64,000 nucleotides of DNA from Nitrincola iocasae. GTDB lineage: Bacteria > Pseudomonadota > Gammaproteobacteria > Pseudomonadales > Balneatricaceae. The position numbers and the translations under genes are program-made. The notes beneath the pieces are model-generated. The model made no database searches. It saw only the letters and a list, made by a program, of their open reading frames with translations, and was not told where the DNA came from. Shown in pieces: positions 26,038 through 34,515 of the stretch. The stretch is taken from positions 62,001 through 126,000 of the forward strand of contig NZ_CP044222.1 in NCBI RefSeq assembly GCF_008727795.1. The letters run 5' to 3'. Every line of letters begins with the position of its first letter. Position 1 is the stretch's first letter.

Positions 26038-26449
26038 TCAATACCCTCAGCGGCGATATATTCTTTGCCTATTGTTCAGAGCGTCGCATGGATAGGTTGA
26101 TGATGTCATCACTGTAGCGGCAGAATTATGCTGGTTTACGACAGGGGAGCTTGGTAACTGGTTGGCGCTAATGACTGGATAAAAACAACTGAACCTGTTT
26201 TCGGTTCCAAAGGGTTATTCAGGTGATTCAGAGATATTTTTACTATTGCAGATTTTACTTAAACAGGCACTCGGATTATCGGTCACCCATCAGCCAATAA
26301 GCACTCAACATTGAGTCAACGCCACTAGATGTATCGATTTATGCAAAAGTTAACGAGGAGTATATTCGGCAAATAGACCCAGCTTTAAGGTCGCGGGTTT
26401 TGCATAGTTGTTTTTCAGCCCAGCAACAGCTGTGTTCTTGACCTGGTAC
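26038..26449. other. Intergenic region upstream of the MFS gene
   Basis: 412 bases without a supported gene. It must contain the MFS promoter at its left end. A small GAACC-N7-GGTTC repeat lies near 26190-26210. No mobile element or RNA gene recognised. Confidence 0.4.
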
Positions 26450-26487
26450 AATATAAGAAAAGCACCCTAAGGTGCTTTTCTTATATT
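26450..26487 (-). terminator. Perfect 17-bp stem terminator after the autotransporter gene
   Basis: Arms 26450-26466 and 26471-26487 are exact complements (core AAGCACC-CTAA-GGTGCTT) with loop CTAA. Runs of A and T in the outer arm give U-rich RNA on both strands, so it could stop transcription in both directions. Confidence 0.85.
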
Positions 26488-26503
26488 CCTTGATAACGTG
26501 AAT

Positions 26504-28663
26504 TTAGAACATCATTCTAAACTTAACACTGATCGATTGGTCTGTGAAATCTTTGCGAGAATCAATGTCGTAGCTCGCTGTAATTTCAGCGCCATTATTT
26601 AAGGTGCTGGTAATGCCTAATCCTAAGCGCTTAATCCAGGGGTCAGGCTTGATACCTGTCGTGGTGAAGCTGGCACCGCCACCGACAAAACTGGAGGTAA
26701 TGGTAGCGGCCTCATTCATGGTGTCATAAGCAACACCCAGCTCTGCATCCAAGCGAGTATTATCGCCTACCTGTTGGCTCAACTTGGCACCCAGCCCAAC
26801 CTCCAGAGCCTCTGCAGTCTCAGAGTTCACCTGATTGAGGAACGGAGTCACCGCCGCACTGCCTGTCTCGGTATAGCTATCGCTGTCCACACGGGTGTAA
26901 TCGATTCGTGCAGTGGGCGCAATTTGTGTACGAGGTCCGAGGTCAAAGCTCTTGGCAATGCCGGTACCCACATGGACGCTGACGCTGTCGTAATCCGAGT
27001 TGGCAAGCCCTGCAACAGGGATAACCATAGTACGCTCGCCATCAGTTTTACTCAGGCCAACATCAGCCTGAAAATTCACTTCAGTACGATCATTAACAGC
27101 ATAACTGCCGTAACCCACCATTTGGTAGCTGTCGATCTCGGCTGAGTTCAGGTTAGTGTTACCTGTGACATTGGTATTGCCGTAAGCAAACGCTACACCC
27201 AGGGTGGTGCGGTCATTCAGGTCCCCATCAAAGCCGAATACCAGCCCTTTGGAATGTCCATCGTAACCCACCACCTGGTTGCGATCGTCTTGATCATGCA
27301 AAGAGCCAAACACCTTGGCCCAGGCATGGGTATCCATTAGCATCTCATCACCTGAGTTCATACCGCTATTGGCGCTCGGACGATCCTGAATAATACGGTT
27401 GGTATTACCCAGAGCATTGAAGATAACCTGAGGCGTGGCGCCCACCAACAATGGCAGGGTTTGGCTTGCTGCCTCAGAAAGCTGTTGATCTGTAGTCAGA
27501 CCAGCGAAATAAGCCAGTAACGCTGGATCTGCATCGATCACTTGGGCAGCCACGCCTGCCGGGGTATTACGCAGGGCTTGAGCTGCATCATACACTCGGG
27601 ACGTTGAAACCCCGCTAATCACCAAGTTCCAGGTCTTACCATCATTATTTACATTAACGAGCTGATAGCTGATACCACTGATAGGCTCATAGTTTGTAAT
27701 GGTGAGTGCCGAGTCAGAGGTAATTACATTGGTAAACGTACCAGCAGCCCAATTCTCACCATCTGCTATGCGCGCACCATAAGTGTCGAGGGTCGTGCCG
27801 CCAGTAATATTGGAGAAATCAACGGTTCCGTAGGTTGAAGCATCACTGAAATAGGTGACGTAAGTAGAAGGCAGATTGCCTCTGTAGGATAGATTACTTT
27901 GACTGTTTACTAAGGTGCCCAGAGAACCATTATTGAATATATCAGTGTCGTGATTCCCCGAAATAGTCCCGTAGTTATTTAGCGTAGTGAGGGTATTATC
28001 CATACCAATACCATGCCCATTACCCGTAATCGATCCATAGTTATCAACGGTAGTAACAACTGATCCCAAGGAGAGACCGTTTGCAGCCTGACCACTGATG
28101 GTGCCGTAGTTAAGGAGGCTACCAATGCTGCCTGTCTGACTCAAAATACCATGGTCATCACCAATTATCGAACTCCCAACATTATTGGTAAGGGTGCCTA
28201 TATCAGCAGTATTGACCATATGAATGGCATGGACACCGGTGATCGCACCATTGTTGGTCAGACTGGACACTGTGGTTGAGAAGCCGTCACCCCACATACT
28301 GATACCGGCAGCAGACCCACCGCTGATCGTGCCATTATTGACCAAACTTTGGAGAGACGATGGGGCTGTAGCGGGAAACTGGGTTCCCAAGACAACCGCA
28401 CCTACATCACGCGCCGCATTAAGTCCAGTCGAAGACAGCGTTACGCCACTGTCAATCGTGAGTGTGCCTGCAGCCGCATTCCTTATACGGACAGCATAGC
28501 TACTGGCACAATCCGACGTAGCGTTGTAATCCTGGCCTATGGTCAAATTCACATTACAGCCAACTGCAAATACATTGGAAGAAGCCGCACCAATTAAGCC
28601 AGCTACTGCTAGCGAAAGAGTTTTAACTCGAAGAAGGTGCCGCTCTTTTGTAATAGTTTGCAT
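26504..28663 (-). CDS. Autotransporter with beta-helical passenger
   Basis: 719 residues. Signal peptide with an extended positively charged start (about 1-33), a passenger (about 35-400) with repeated short units of the type NNGTISG / NYGTISG / NYGSITG typical of right-handed beta helices, a linker with several short helices, and a C-terminal autotransporter beta-barrel (about 440-719) ending in the outer-membrane signature SVKFRMMF. Type Va secretion to the cell surface is expected. No protease motif seen; an adhesin or surface structure is likely. Followed by a strong terminator. Confidence 0.87.
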   Translation of the reverse strand: MQTITKERHLLRVKTLSLAVAGLIGAASSNVFAVGCNVNLTIGQDYNATSDCASSYAVRIRNAAAGTLTIDSGVTLSSTGLNAARDVGAVVLGTQFPATAPSSLQSLVNNGTISGGSAAGISMWGDGFSTTVSSLTNNGAITGVHAIHMVNTADIGTLTNNVGSSIIGDDHGILSQTGSIGSLLNYGTISGQAANGLSLGSVVTTVDNYGSITGNGHGIGMDNTLTTLNNYGTISGNHDTDIFNNGSLGTLVNSQSNLSYRGNLPSTYVTYFSDASTYGTVDFSNITGGTTLDTYGARIADGENWAAGTFTNVITSDSALTITNYEPISGISYQLVNVNNDGKTWNLVISGVSTSRVYDAAQALRNTPAGVAAQVIDADPALLAYFAGLTTDQQLSEAASQTLPLLVGATPQVIFNALGNTNRIIQDRPSANSGMNSGDEMLMDTHAWAKVFGSLHDQDDRNQVVGYDGHSKGLVFGFDGDLNDRTTLGVAFAYGNTNVTGNTNLNSAEIDSYQMVGYGSYAVNDRTEVNFQADVGLSKTDGERTMVIPVAGLANSDYDSVSVHVGTGIAKSFDLGPRTQIAPTARIDYTRVDSDSYTETGSAAVTPFLNQVNSETAEALEVGLGAKLSQQVGDNTRLDAELGVAYDTMNEAATITSSFVGGGASFTTTGIKPDPWIKRLGLGITSTLNNGAEITASYDIDSRKDFTDQSISVKFRMMF

Positions 28664-28734
28664 TTAGGAATCTCAATTATGCATTAAAGACCTTGAGTAT
28701 ACTTTTACTTGTTTACTCATACTATCTAAATGGA

Positions 28735-28872
28735 CTACCCAGGAGAATAAAACAATCCGAAGCACATGCGCTGTAAGATTTTTTGTTTTTGTGCGGGTGC
28801 TTTTTCAAAGCGCTGACTTTGTCGGGGCGCTGGGCTATAGGAACTTGATCGCAGGCTCCCTAATGTAGTCAT
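28735..28872 (-). CDS. Possible 45-residue small protein, unknown
   Basis: Open frame on the minus strand from ATG 28872 to TAG 28735. It starts MTTLGSLRSSSYSPAPRQ and ends MCFGLFYSPG; basic, Gln- and Ser-rich, no signal peptide. AGAGG lies eight bases upstream of the ATG. No family recognised. It lies in the leader region upstream of the autotransporter gene on the same strand, and could equally be chance or a regulatory leader. Confidence 0.3.
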   Translation of the reverse strand: MTTLGSLRSSSYSPAPRQSQRFEKAPAQKQKILQRMCFGLFYSPG

Positions 28873-29002
28873 GATCATACCTCTAATTTGTGTCTGTAGA
28901 GGTGTTTAGTGCTTCTACTAAATGGGGGAGCAGAGGGGAGGTTGCGTTACGTAAGCCAACGTATCTCAGCGCAATAGCGGGTCAATATTCACCAAAAACA
29001 AA

Positions 29003-29047
29003 AAAGCCAAACCGTATGTTATTTACATAACATGTTGATTTGGCTTT
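29003..29047 (-). terminator. Terminator after tRNA-Phe
   Basis: Outer stem AAAGCCAAA (29003-29011) / TTTGGCTTT (29039-29047) with an inner ATGTTA/TAACAT hairpin; the minus-strand RNA ends in a U-rich tract from 29005 down to 28992. It starts eight bases beyond the tRNA 3' end. Confidence 0.75.
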
Positions 29048-29054
29048 AAAGTAA

Positions 29055-29130
29055 TGGTGCCCGGAGGCGGAATCGAACCACCGACACGAGGATTTTCAAT
29101 CCTCTGCTCTACCGACTGAGCTATCCGGGC
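29055..29130 (-). tRNA. tRNA-Phe (GAA)
   Basis: 76 nucleotides including encoded CCA. The minus-strand sequence begins GCCCGGATAGCTCAG and forms a complete cloverleaf: acceptor GCCCGGA/TCCGGGC, D-arm, anticodon loop TTGAAAA with anticodon GAA, and T-loop GGTTCGATTCC. A single tRNA gene with its own terminator. Confidence 0.97.
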
Positions 29131-29205
29131 TAACCGAGGCGCGTATTAAATTAAATTTGAGGCCTTACGTCAACACCTTTACTGAAATACTTATGTTTTT
29201 TTGCA

Positions 29206-29227
29206 CAAAAGCCCCTTTAAAGAGGCT
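29206..29227 (-). terminator. Terminator overlapping the aguA stop codon
   Basis: Minus-strand hairpin AGCCTC-TTTAAA-GGGGCT followed by TTTT. The stop codon TAA lies in the loop. One G-T pair in the stem. Confidence 0.6.
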
Positions 29228-30317
29228 GTTGCTGGGTAATGCAATGAATATTGCCGCCTCCGAGCAGTATTTCACGTCCTGGCACCTGTACCACTCGATG
29301 CTCCGGGCAGAGTGACTGAATAATACGCAGCGCTTTGGCATCCATCGGGTCGTTGAAGCTGGGCATGACGATGCCGCCGTTACAGAACAGGAAGTTGATG
29401 TAACTGCCTGCCAGACGATTACCGGCCTGACGAGGTTTCGTGGCATCTATCGGATCAACACCTTCGGCTTCTTCGGCGGTCATATAGAGTGGACCGGGAA
29501 GCGGTAGCTTGTGCACTGTAAGTGGCCGCCCTTTGGCATCGGTCTGCTGGCTGAGGTAGTCCAGTGCCGCCTGAGAATGTGCGTACTGTGGATCCTGGGT
29601 ATCATCTGTCCAGGCCAGCAGCACTTCACCAGGGGCGATAAAGCAGGCGATATTATCCACATGCTCGTCGGTTTCATCTTCGAAGATACCACGTGGTAGC
29701 CAAAGTACCTTGTCGATCCCCAGGTAGTTGCTCAGTTGTGCTTCGATATCCGCACGACTGAGATGCGGATTACGGTTAGGGTTCAGCAGACAGGCCTCGG
29801 TAGTCAGCAGGGTGCCTTCGCCATCCACATGAATGGCACCGCCTTCCAGCACGAAATCAGCGCGGTAACGGCTCAAACCTTCGATCTGCAGGACTTTGCG
29901 CGCAACCTGGTCATCCTTATCCCAGGGGAAGTACAGGCCGCCATTGAGTCCGCCCCAGGCGTTAAACTGCCAGTCAATGCCTCGCAGTTCCCCTGCCGGG
30001 TTCTTTACAAAAGTAGGGCCGGTATCACGCATCCAGGCATCATTGGTGGATAGCTCGATAAGCCGTATACCAGGGGCTTCAGCCAAGTGAGCAGCAGCAT
30101 TTTCATACTGGGCCGCAGAAACACCCATCGTGACGGGTTCAAACTCGGCTATGGCGCGTGCTACGGCTGCAAAGGCTTGCTGGGCCGGTTTTGCGCCCAG
30201 GCGCCAGTTGTCTGGGCGTTCCGGCCAGATCATCCAGGTCTGGGCGTGAGGGCGCCATTCAGCAGGCATGCTGAAGCCATCCTGGCGTGGTGTGGTATCC
30301 AGTGTTCGGCTACTCAT
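29217..30317 (-). CDS. aguA: Agmatine deiminase
   Basis: Hydrolyses agmatine to N-carbamoylputrescine and ammonia. 366 residues of the guanidino-group-modifying family; catalytic Cys359 in GGGNIHCITQQQ, the active-site NDAWMRDTGPTF motif, and VLEGGAIHVDGEGT. GQ/EH dyads (DEHVDN) present. It is the last gene of a puuB-aguB-aguA operon, overlapping aguB by four bases. Confidence 0.95.
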   Translation of the reverse strand: MSSRTLDTTPRQDGFSMPAEWRPHAQTWMIWPERPDNWRLGAKPAQQAFAAVARAIAEFEPVTMGVSAAQYENAAAHLAEAPGIRLIELSTNDAWMRDTGPTFVKNPAGELRGIDWQFNAWGGLNGGLYFPWDKDDQVARKVLQIEGLSRYRADFVLEGGAIHVDGEGTLLTTEACLLNPNRNPHLSRADIEAQLSNYLGIDKVLWLPRGIFEDETDEHVDNIACFIAPGEVLLAWTDDTQDPQYAHSQAALDYLSQQTDAKGRPLTVHKLPLPGPLYMTAEEAEGVDPIDATKPRQAGNRLAGSYINFLFCNGGIVMPSFNDPMDAKALRIIQSLCPEHRVVQVPGREILLGGGNIHCITQQQPL

Positions 30318-31189
30318 TGATGGTTTTTTCCGTCCTTAGTTAGTAACACCTGAAACAAATCAGGTCGGCGGTCACGGAAAATGCCCCAGTTATGGCGCTT
30401 GTGGGCAATGGCGTCGAGATCGAAACTGTGCACCAGAATGCCGCTGCTATTGCGATCCAGCTCAGCCACTTTTTTGCCGGTTTCATCTGTAATAAATGAT
30501 GAGCCGTAAAAGGTGATGGATGAGTCACCTTCGGTTTCTATGCCGGTGCGATTGCTGGCGATCAGAGGCACCAGATTGGCACCGGCATGGCCGCACTGCA
30601 CTGTCTGCCAGTGATCACGCGAGTCCAGACTGGTATCTTGCGGCTCGCTGCCGATAGCGGTGGGATAAAACAGCAGTTCAGCACCCATTAGCGCCATAGC
30701 TCTGGCGCACTCCGGATACCACTGATCCCAACAGATACCCACACCGATGCGGCCATAGGCGGTATCCCATACCTTAAAGCCTGTATCACCCGGGGTGAAG
30801 TAGAATTTCTCTGAATAGCCCGGACCATCAGGTATGTGGCTTTTTCGGTAGATGCCTAACAGGCTGCCATCGGCATCGATAATGGCGATACTGTTATAAT
30901 AGGCGTTGTTGCAACGCTCATAAAAGCTGATGGGTAAAACCACCTGGAGTTCGGCGGCGATGCGGCTAAAATGGGCAAGCGCCGGATTGTCTTCAAGGAT
31001 CGTTGCGAAGGTCAGATAATCATATATCTGCTTCTGGCAGAAGTAGCAGCGCTCGAACAGTTCCTGTAACAGAATAATCTGCGCCCCTTGCGCATGGGCC
31101 TGGCGCACCAGGGCTTCGGCGCTGGCTATGTTCTCTTCGACATCCCAGCCGCAGGGCATCTGGGTGGCAGCAACGCTGACTTTACGCAT
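30314..31189 (-). CDS. aguB: N-carbamoylputrescine amidase
   Basis: Converts N-carbamoylputrescine to putrescine, ammonia and CO2. 291-residue nitrilase-superfamily enzyme with the catalytic triad in LLQELFERCYF (Glu), YRKSHIPDGPGY (Lys) and GVGICWDQWYPECAR (Cys). HKRHNWGIFRDRRPDLF near the end is typical of AguB. Located 32 bases after a puuB paralogue and coupled to aguA. Confidence 0.95.
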   Translation of the reverse strand: MRKVSVAATQMPCGWDVEENIASAEALVRQAHAQGAQIILLQELFERCYFCQKQIYDYLTFATILEDNPALAHFSRIAAELQVVLPISFYERCNNAYYNSIAIIDADGSLLGIYRKSHIPDGPGYSEKFYFTPGDTGFKVWDTAYGRIGVGICWDQWYPECARAMALMGAELLFYPTAIGSEPQDTSLDSRDHWQTVQCGHAGANLVPLIASNRTGIETEGDSSITFYGSSFITDETGKKVAELDRNSSGILVHSFDLDAIAHKRHNWGIFRDRRPDLFQVLLTKDGKNHQ

Positions 31190-31221
31190 AGTGAAACAAA
31201 CTCCTGAATTAAACCCCTGAA

Positions 31222-32505
31222 TTAAATGCCTAGCCGGTCACGCAAATTGTAGTAGAGGGCTCCCATGGCTGTAAAAGGCACGCGGAATAGCCGTCCACCC
31301 GGGAAGGGGTAGTGTGGCAGACTGGCAAAGGCATCAAAACGCTCGGCCTGGCCCTGTATGGCCAGTGCCAGTGATTTACCCGCCACATGAGTAAAAGTGA
31401 CGCCGTGGCCTGAGCAGCCCTGTGAGTAGTAGATATTGCTGCCGATTCGCCCCATCTGTGGCAGCCGCGACAGGGTCAGTAAGAAATTACCTGTCCAGGC
31501 GTAATCTACCTTGATTTTGGCCAGCTCTGGAAAGGTCTTCTGCATTTTCGGGCGAATAATCCGTTCGATATCGGCCGGATCTCTGGCGCCATAGACCACG
31601 CCACCGCCGTAGATCAGGCGTTTGTCGCCGGATAAGCGGTAGTAGTCCAACAGGTAGTTACAGTCCTCAATACAGTAGTCTTGCGGGATTAAACGCGCGG
31701 CTTGTTCATTGCTTAGCGGTTCGGTGGTAATTACCTGAGTGCCGCAAGGCATGGATTTCGATGCCAGTTGTGGCAGCAGGTCGCCAAGATAAGCATTGCC
31801 CGCCACCACAGCAAAGCGGGCCTTCACGGAACCCTGAGCGGTAACCAGTTCTACCGGCTCACCGGGTTTAATCTGGGTAACAGCCGAGTGTTCGTAGATT
31901 TGCCCCCCGAGTGATTCCAGTGCAGCGGCCTCCCCCAATGCCAGATTGAGTGGATGAATATGTCCGCCGGTATGATCCAGTACCCCTCCGACGTAGCGCT
32001 CGCTGTCTACAACGCTCCGTATCCCCTTGGCATCAAGTAGATCAAGCTGATCGTAACCGTACTTTTGCCACAGGGTTTGCTGGGTTTCCAGATGCTTCAG
32101 TTGTTGGTTAGTGATAGCGGCCATAACACCGCCTTCTTTCAGGTCGCAGTCAATGGCATAGTCTTTAACGCGTTGGCGAATGATCTGTGCGCCTTCAAAG
32201 GCCATTTCCGCCAGCAGTTTGAGATTACCTGGGCTGGCCTGCTTTTCGATCGCATCAAGATCTCGGCTGTAACTATTGACGATCTGACCACCATTGCGAC
32301 CAGAAGCGCCCCAGCCAACGCTGGCCGCTTCAAGCACAACCACTTTATAGCCAGCTTCAGCCAGAAACAGCGCTGTAGAAAGGCCGGTATAACCTGCACC
32401 TATCACACACACATCAGCGTCGACCTGGCCTTGCAGGGCGGGTCTGGGCGGTGTGGGATTGGCAGAGGCGGCATAATAGGATGGAACCGGTTCAAAAGCT
32501 GTCAT
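31222..32505 (-). CDS. puuB: FAD-dependent oxidoreductase, gamma-glutamylputrescine oxidase type
   Basis: 427 residues, DAO-family flavoprotein with the N-terminal dinucleotide fold VCVIGAGYTGLSTALFLAE and the covalent-type region GRNGGQIV. C-terminal YYSQGCSGHGVTFTHVAG closes the FAD site. By context it oxidises gamma-glutamylputrescine to the aldehyde. The ATG at 32505 is favoured over an adjacent GTG because GAGG sits five bases before it. Heads the operon with aguB and aguA, divergent from the aldehyde dehydrogenase. A second paralogue is at 40874. Confidence 0.85.
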   Translation of the reverse strand: MTAFEPVPSYYAASANPTPPRPALQGQVDADVCVIGAGYTGLSTALFLAEAGYKVVVLEAASVGWGASGRNGGQIVNSYSRDLDAIEKQASPGNLKLLAEMAFEGAQIIRQRVKDYAIDCDLKEGGVMAAITNQQLKHLETQQTLWQKYGYDQLDLLDAKGIRSVVDSERYVGGVLDHTGGHIHPLNLALGEAAALESLGGQIYEHSAVTQIKPGEPVELVTAQGSVKARFAVVAGNAYLGDLLPQLASKSMPCGTQVITTEPLSNEQAARLIPQDYCIEDCNYLLDYYRLSGDKRLIYGGGVVYGARDPADIERIIRPKMQKTFPELAKIKVDYAWTGNFLLTLSRLPQMGRIGSNIYYSQGCSGHGVTFTHVAGKSLALAIQGQAERFDAFASLPHYPFPGGRLFRVPFTAMGALYYNLRDRLGI

Positions 32506-32625
32506 CACAACCTCACTGTCGGAAATTAGCTGTCAGTCTATGCCAGAAAAACCTATCTTGAAAGCAGGTTCCTGGCTGAATTAACCTGCTATGATTGTTT
32601 CATATATTCAGCCTACGAGGTACTT

Positions 32626-34125
32626 ATGTCTACACCTAAAACGCGTCAGGAGTGGCAAGAACGAGCATCTACCCTGGATTTCAATGGGCAGGCATTTATT
32701 AACGGTCAGTTTTGCCCAGCGGTGTCCGGCGAAACCTTTGCATCGATCAGCCCACTGGATGGCAAGATTCTGACGGAGGTCGCCAGCTGTGATCAGGCAG
32801 ATGCCGACCTGGCGGTGATTGCGGCCAGGCAGAGCTTTGAATCCGGTGGCTGGAGTCAGTTGGCTCCGGCTAAACGCAAAAAGGTACTACTGCGCTTTGC
32901 CGAACTGATCCTGGAAAATCGTGAAGAGCTGGCATTGCTGGAAACGCTGGATATGGGCAAACCTATCAGTCACGCTCTTAAAGGTGATGTGCCAGCAACC
33001 GCGCGGGCCATCAGTTGGACCGCCGAAGCGATCGACAAGATCTATGATGAGCTGGCACCAACACCGGCGAATCAGATCGGCATGGTGACCCGTGAACCTA
33101 TCGGTGTGGTCGCGGCTATCGTACCCTGGAATTTTCCGCTGATTATGGCGGCCTGGAAGCTGGCGCCTGCACTCGCTACCGGAAACTCGGTCATTCTTAA
33201 GCCTTCGGAAAAGTCGCCCTTGAGCGCTATCCGTCTGGCGGCGCTGGCACAGCAAGCCGGTATCCCGGACGGAGTATTCAATGTGTTACCGGGCTATGGG
33301 CATACCGTGGGCAAGGCATTAGCGCTGCATCAGGATGTTGACTGTCTGGTGTTTACCGGCTCTACCGGTGTGGCCAAGCAGCTAATGATCTATGCGGGCG
33401 AATCAAATATGAAGCGCGTGTGGCTGGAAGCCGGAGGCAAGAGCCCGAATATTGTCTTTGCCGATGCGCCGGACCTGGATCGTGCTGCCACTGAAGCGGC
33501 CTCAGCTATTGCCTTTAATCAGGGTGAAGTTTGCACAGCAGGCAGTCGTTTGCTGGTGGAAGCCAGCATTAAGGATGAGTTTGTACTGCGCGTGGCCAAA
33601 GCATTGAAAGCCTGGCAGCCGGGCCACCCTCTGGATCCACAAACCACCTGTGGTGCCATAGTTGATCAGCAGCAACTGGAGCGGGTTATCAGTTACATCG
33701 AAGCCGGTGTGCAGGAGGGCGCAACGCTGGCCGAAGGCGGCAGTCAGGTGTTGCAGGAGAGCGGTGGCTACTTCGTGCAGCCTACGCTGTTTGATAATGT
33801 AACCAATCAGATGAAGATCGCGGCTGAAGAGATCTTCGGACCGGTGCTGTCGGTGATTCCTTTTGACACCGCGGAAGAAGCTATTGCGATTGCCAATGAC
33901 TCTATCTACGGGTTGGCCGCCGCCGTCTGGACTGCGGATATTAACAAGGCGCACAAAACCGCCAAGGCACTGCGTGCCGGTAGTGTCTGGATCAACCATT
34001 ATGATGGTGGCGATATGACCGCGCCTTTCGGTGGCTTCAAGCAGTCAGGCAATGGACGGGATAAATCCCTGCATGCTTTTGACAAGTATACCGAGCTGAA
34101 AGCTACCTGGATTGAGCTTTCTTGA
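32626..34125 (+). CDS. puuC: Aldehyde dehydrogenase, gamma-glutamyl-gamma-aminobutyraldehyde type
   Basis: 499 residues. NAD(P)-binding GSTGVAK, catalytic Glu in LEAGGKSPNIVF and catalytic Cys in NQGEVCTAGSR. PWNFPLIMAAWKLAPAL is the family signature. The sequence is of the PuuC group; context gives gamma-glutamyl-gamma-aminobutyraldehyde oxidation. GAGG lies six bases upstream of the ATG. Divergent from the puuB-aguBA operon across 120 bases. Confidence 0.9.
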   Translation: MSTPKTRQEWQERASTLDFNGQAFINGQFCPAVSGETFASISPLDGKILTEVASCDQADADLAVIAARQSFESGGWSQLAPAKRKKVLLRFAELILENREELALLETLDMGKPISHALKGDVPATARAISWTAEAIDKIYDELAPTPANQIGMVTREPIGVVAAIVPWNFPLIMAAWKLAPALATGNSVILKPSEKSPLSAIRLAALAQQAGIPDGVFNVLPGYGHTVGKALALHQDVDCLVFTGSTGVAKQLMIYAGESNMKRVWLEAGGKSPNIVFADAPDLDRAATEAASAIAFNQGEVCTAGSRLLVEASIKDEFVLRVAKALKAWQPGHPLDPQTTCGAIVDQQQLERVISYIEAGVQEGATLAEGGSQVLQESGGYFVQPTLFDNVTNQMKIAAEEIFGPVLSVIPFDTAEEAIAIANDSIYGLAAAVWTADINKAHKTAKALRAGSVWINHYDGGDMTAPFGGFKQSGNGRDKSLHAFDKYTELKATWIELS

Positions 34126-34159
34126 GTGTAAGTGCTTACTTGAAGCTTGAGGTAGATAG

Positions 34160-34459
34160 GTGGATAGGTACGTAGAGAGCAACTGGAAAACACAGCTCTA
34201 TACGCTGTTGGATGCCTTGCCGTCGGATCGGGTAATCAGTTATGGCGGGCTGGCGCGTCAGTTGGACGGTGTTAATGCACGTATGGTGGCACGAGCAATG
34301 GCCAACTTACCCCAAGGCACCACTCTGCCCTGGCACAGGGTTATTCGCAGTGATGGTCAGCTTGCCGATCATGCCGGTGCTGCGGAGCAGCGTGCCCGGC
34401 TGTTGGCGGACGGGATTCTGCTGCAGGGTAACCGGGTACCCAAACGTTATTTCCTGTAA
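34160..34459 (+). CDS. Alkyltransferase-like protein (ATL)
   Basis: 99 residues, methylguanine-DNA methyltransferase fold. The active-site motif reads PWHRV (Trp58) where repair methyltransferases have PCHRV, so it is an ATL protein: it should bind O6-alkylguanine and hand it to nucleotide excision repair instead of transferring the alkyl group. DNA-recognition helix ARMVARAMANLP is present. GTG start at 34160 after GAGG. Confidence 0.88.
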   Translation: MDRYVESNWKTQLYTLLDALPSDRVISYGGLARQLDGVNARMVARAMANLPQGTTLPWHRVIRSDGQLADHAGAAEQRARLLADGILLQGNRVPKRYFL

Positions 34460-34476
34460 GCCTTGCTGAAATGCCA

Positions 34477-34503
34477 GCCCCTGCCCTGAGTCGGGAAAGG
34501 GGC
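34477..34503. terminator. Hairpin between convergent ATL and hutH genes
   Basis: GCCCCT (34477-34482) / AGGGGC (34498-34503) with an inner CCC/GGG pairing. Lacks a proper T-run on either strand, so termination is uncertain. Confidence 0.35.
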
Positions 34504-34515
34504 CAGGTATTGAGT

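Noticed and set aside
27400..28500. Repeated short motifs that could look like a DNA repeat array
   Set aside because: They are coding repeats (NGTISG-type) of the autotransporter passenger, irregular at DNA level; not CRISPR.
33502..33999. 165-codon antisense frame over puuC
   Set aside because: Shadow of a conserved aldehyde dehydrogenase.
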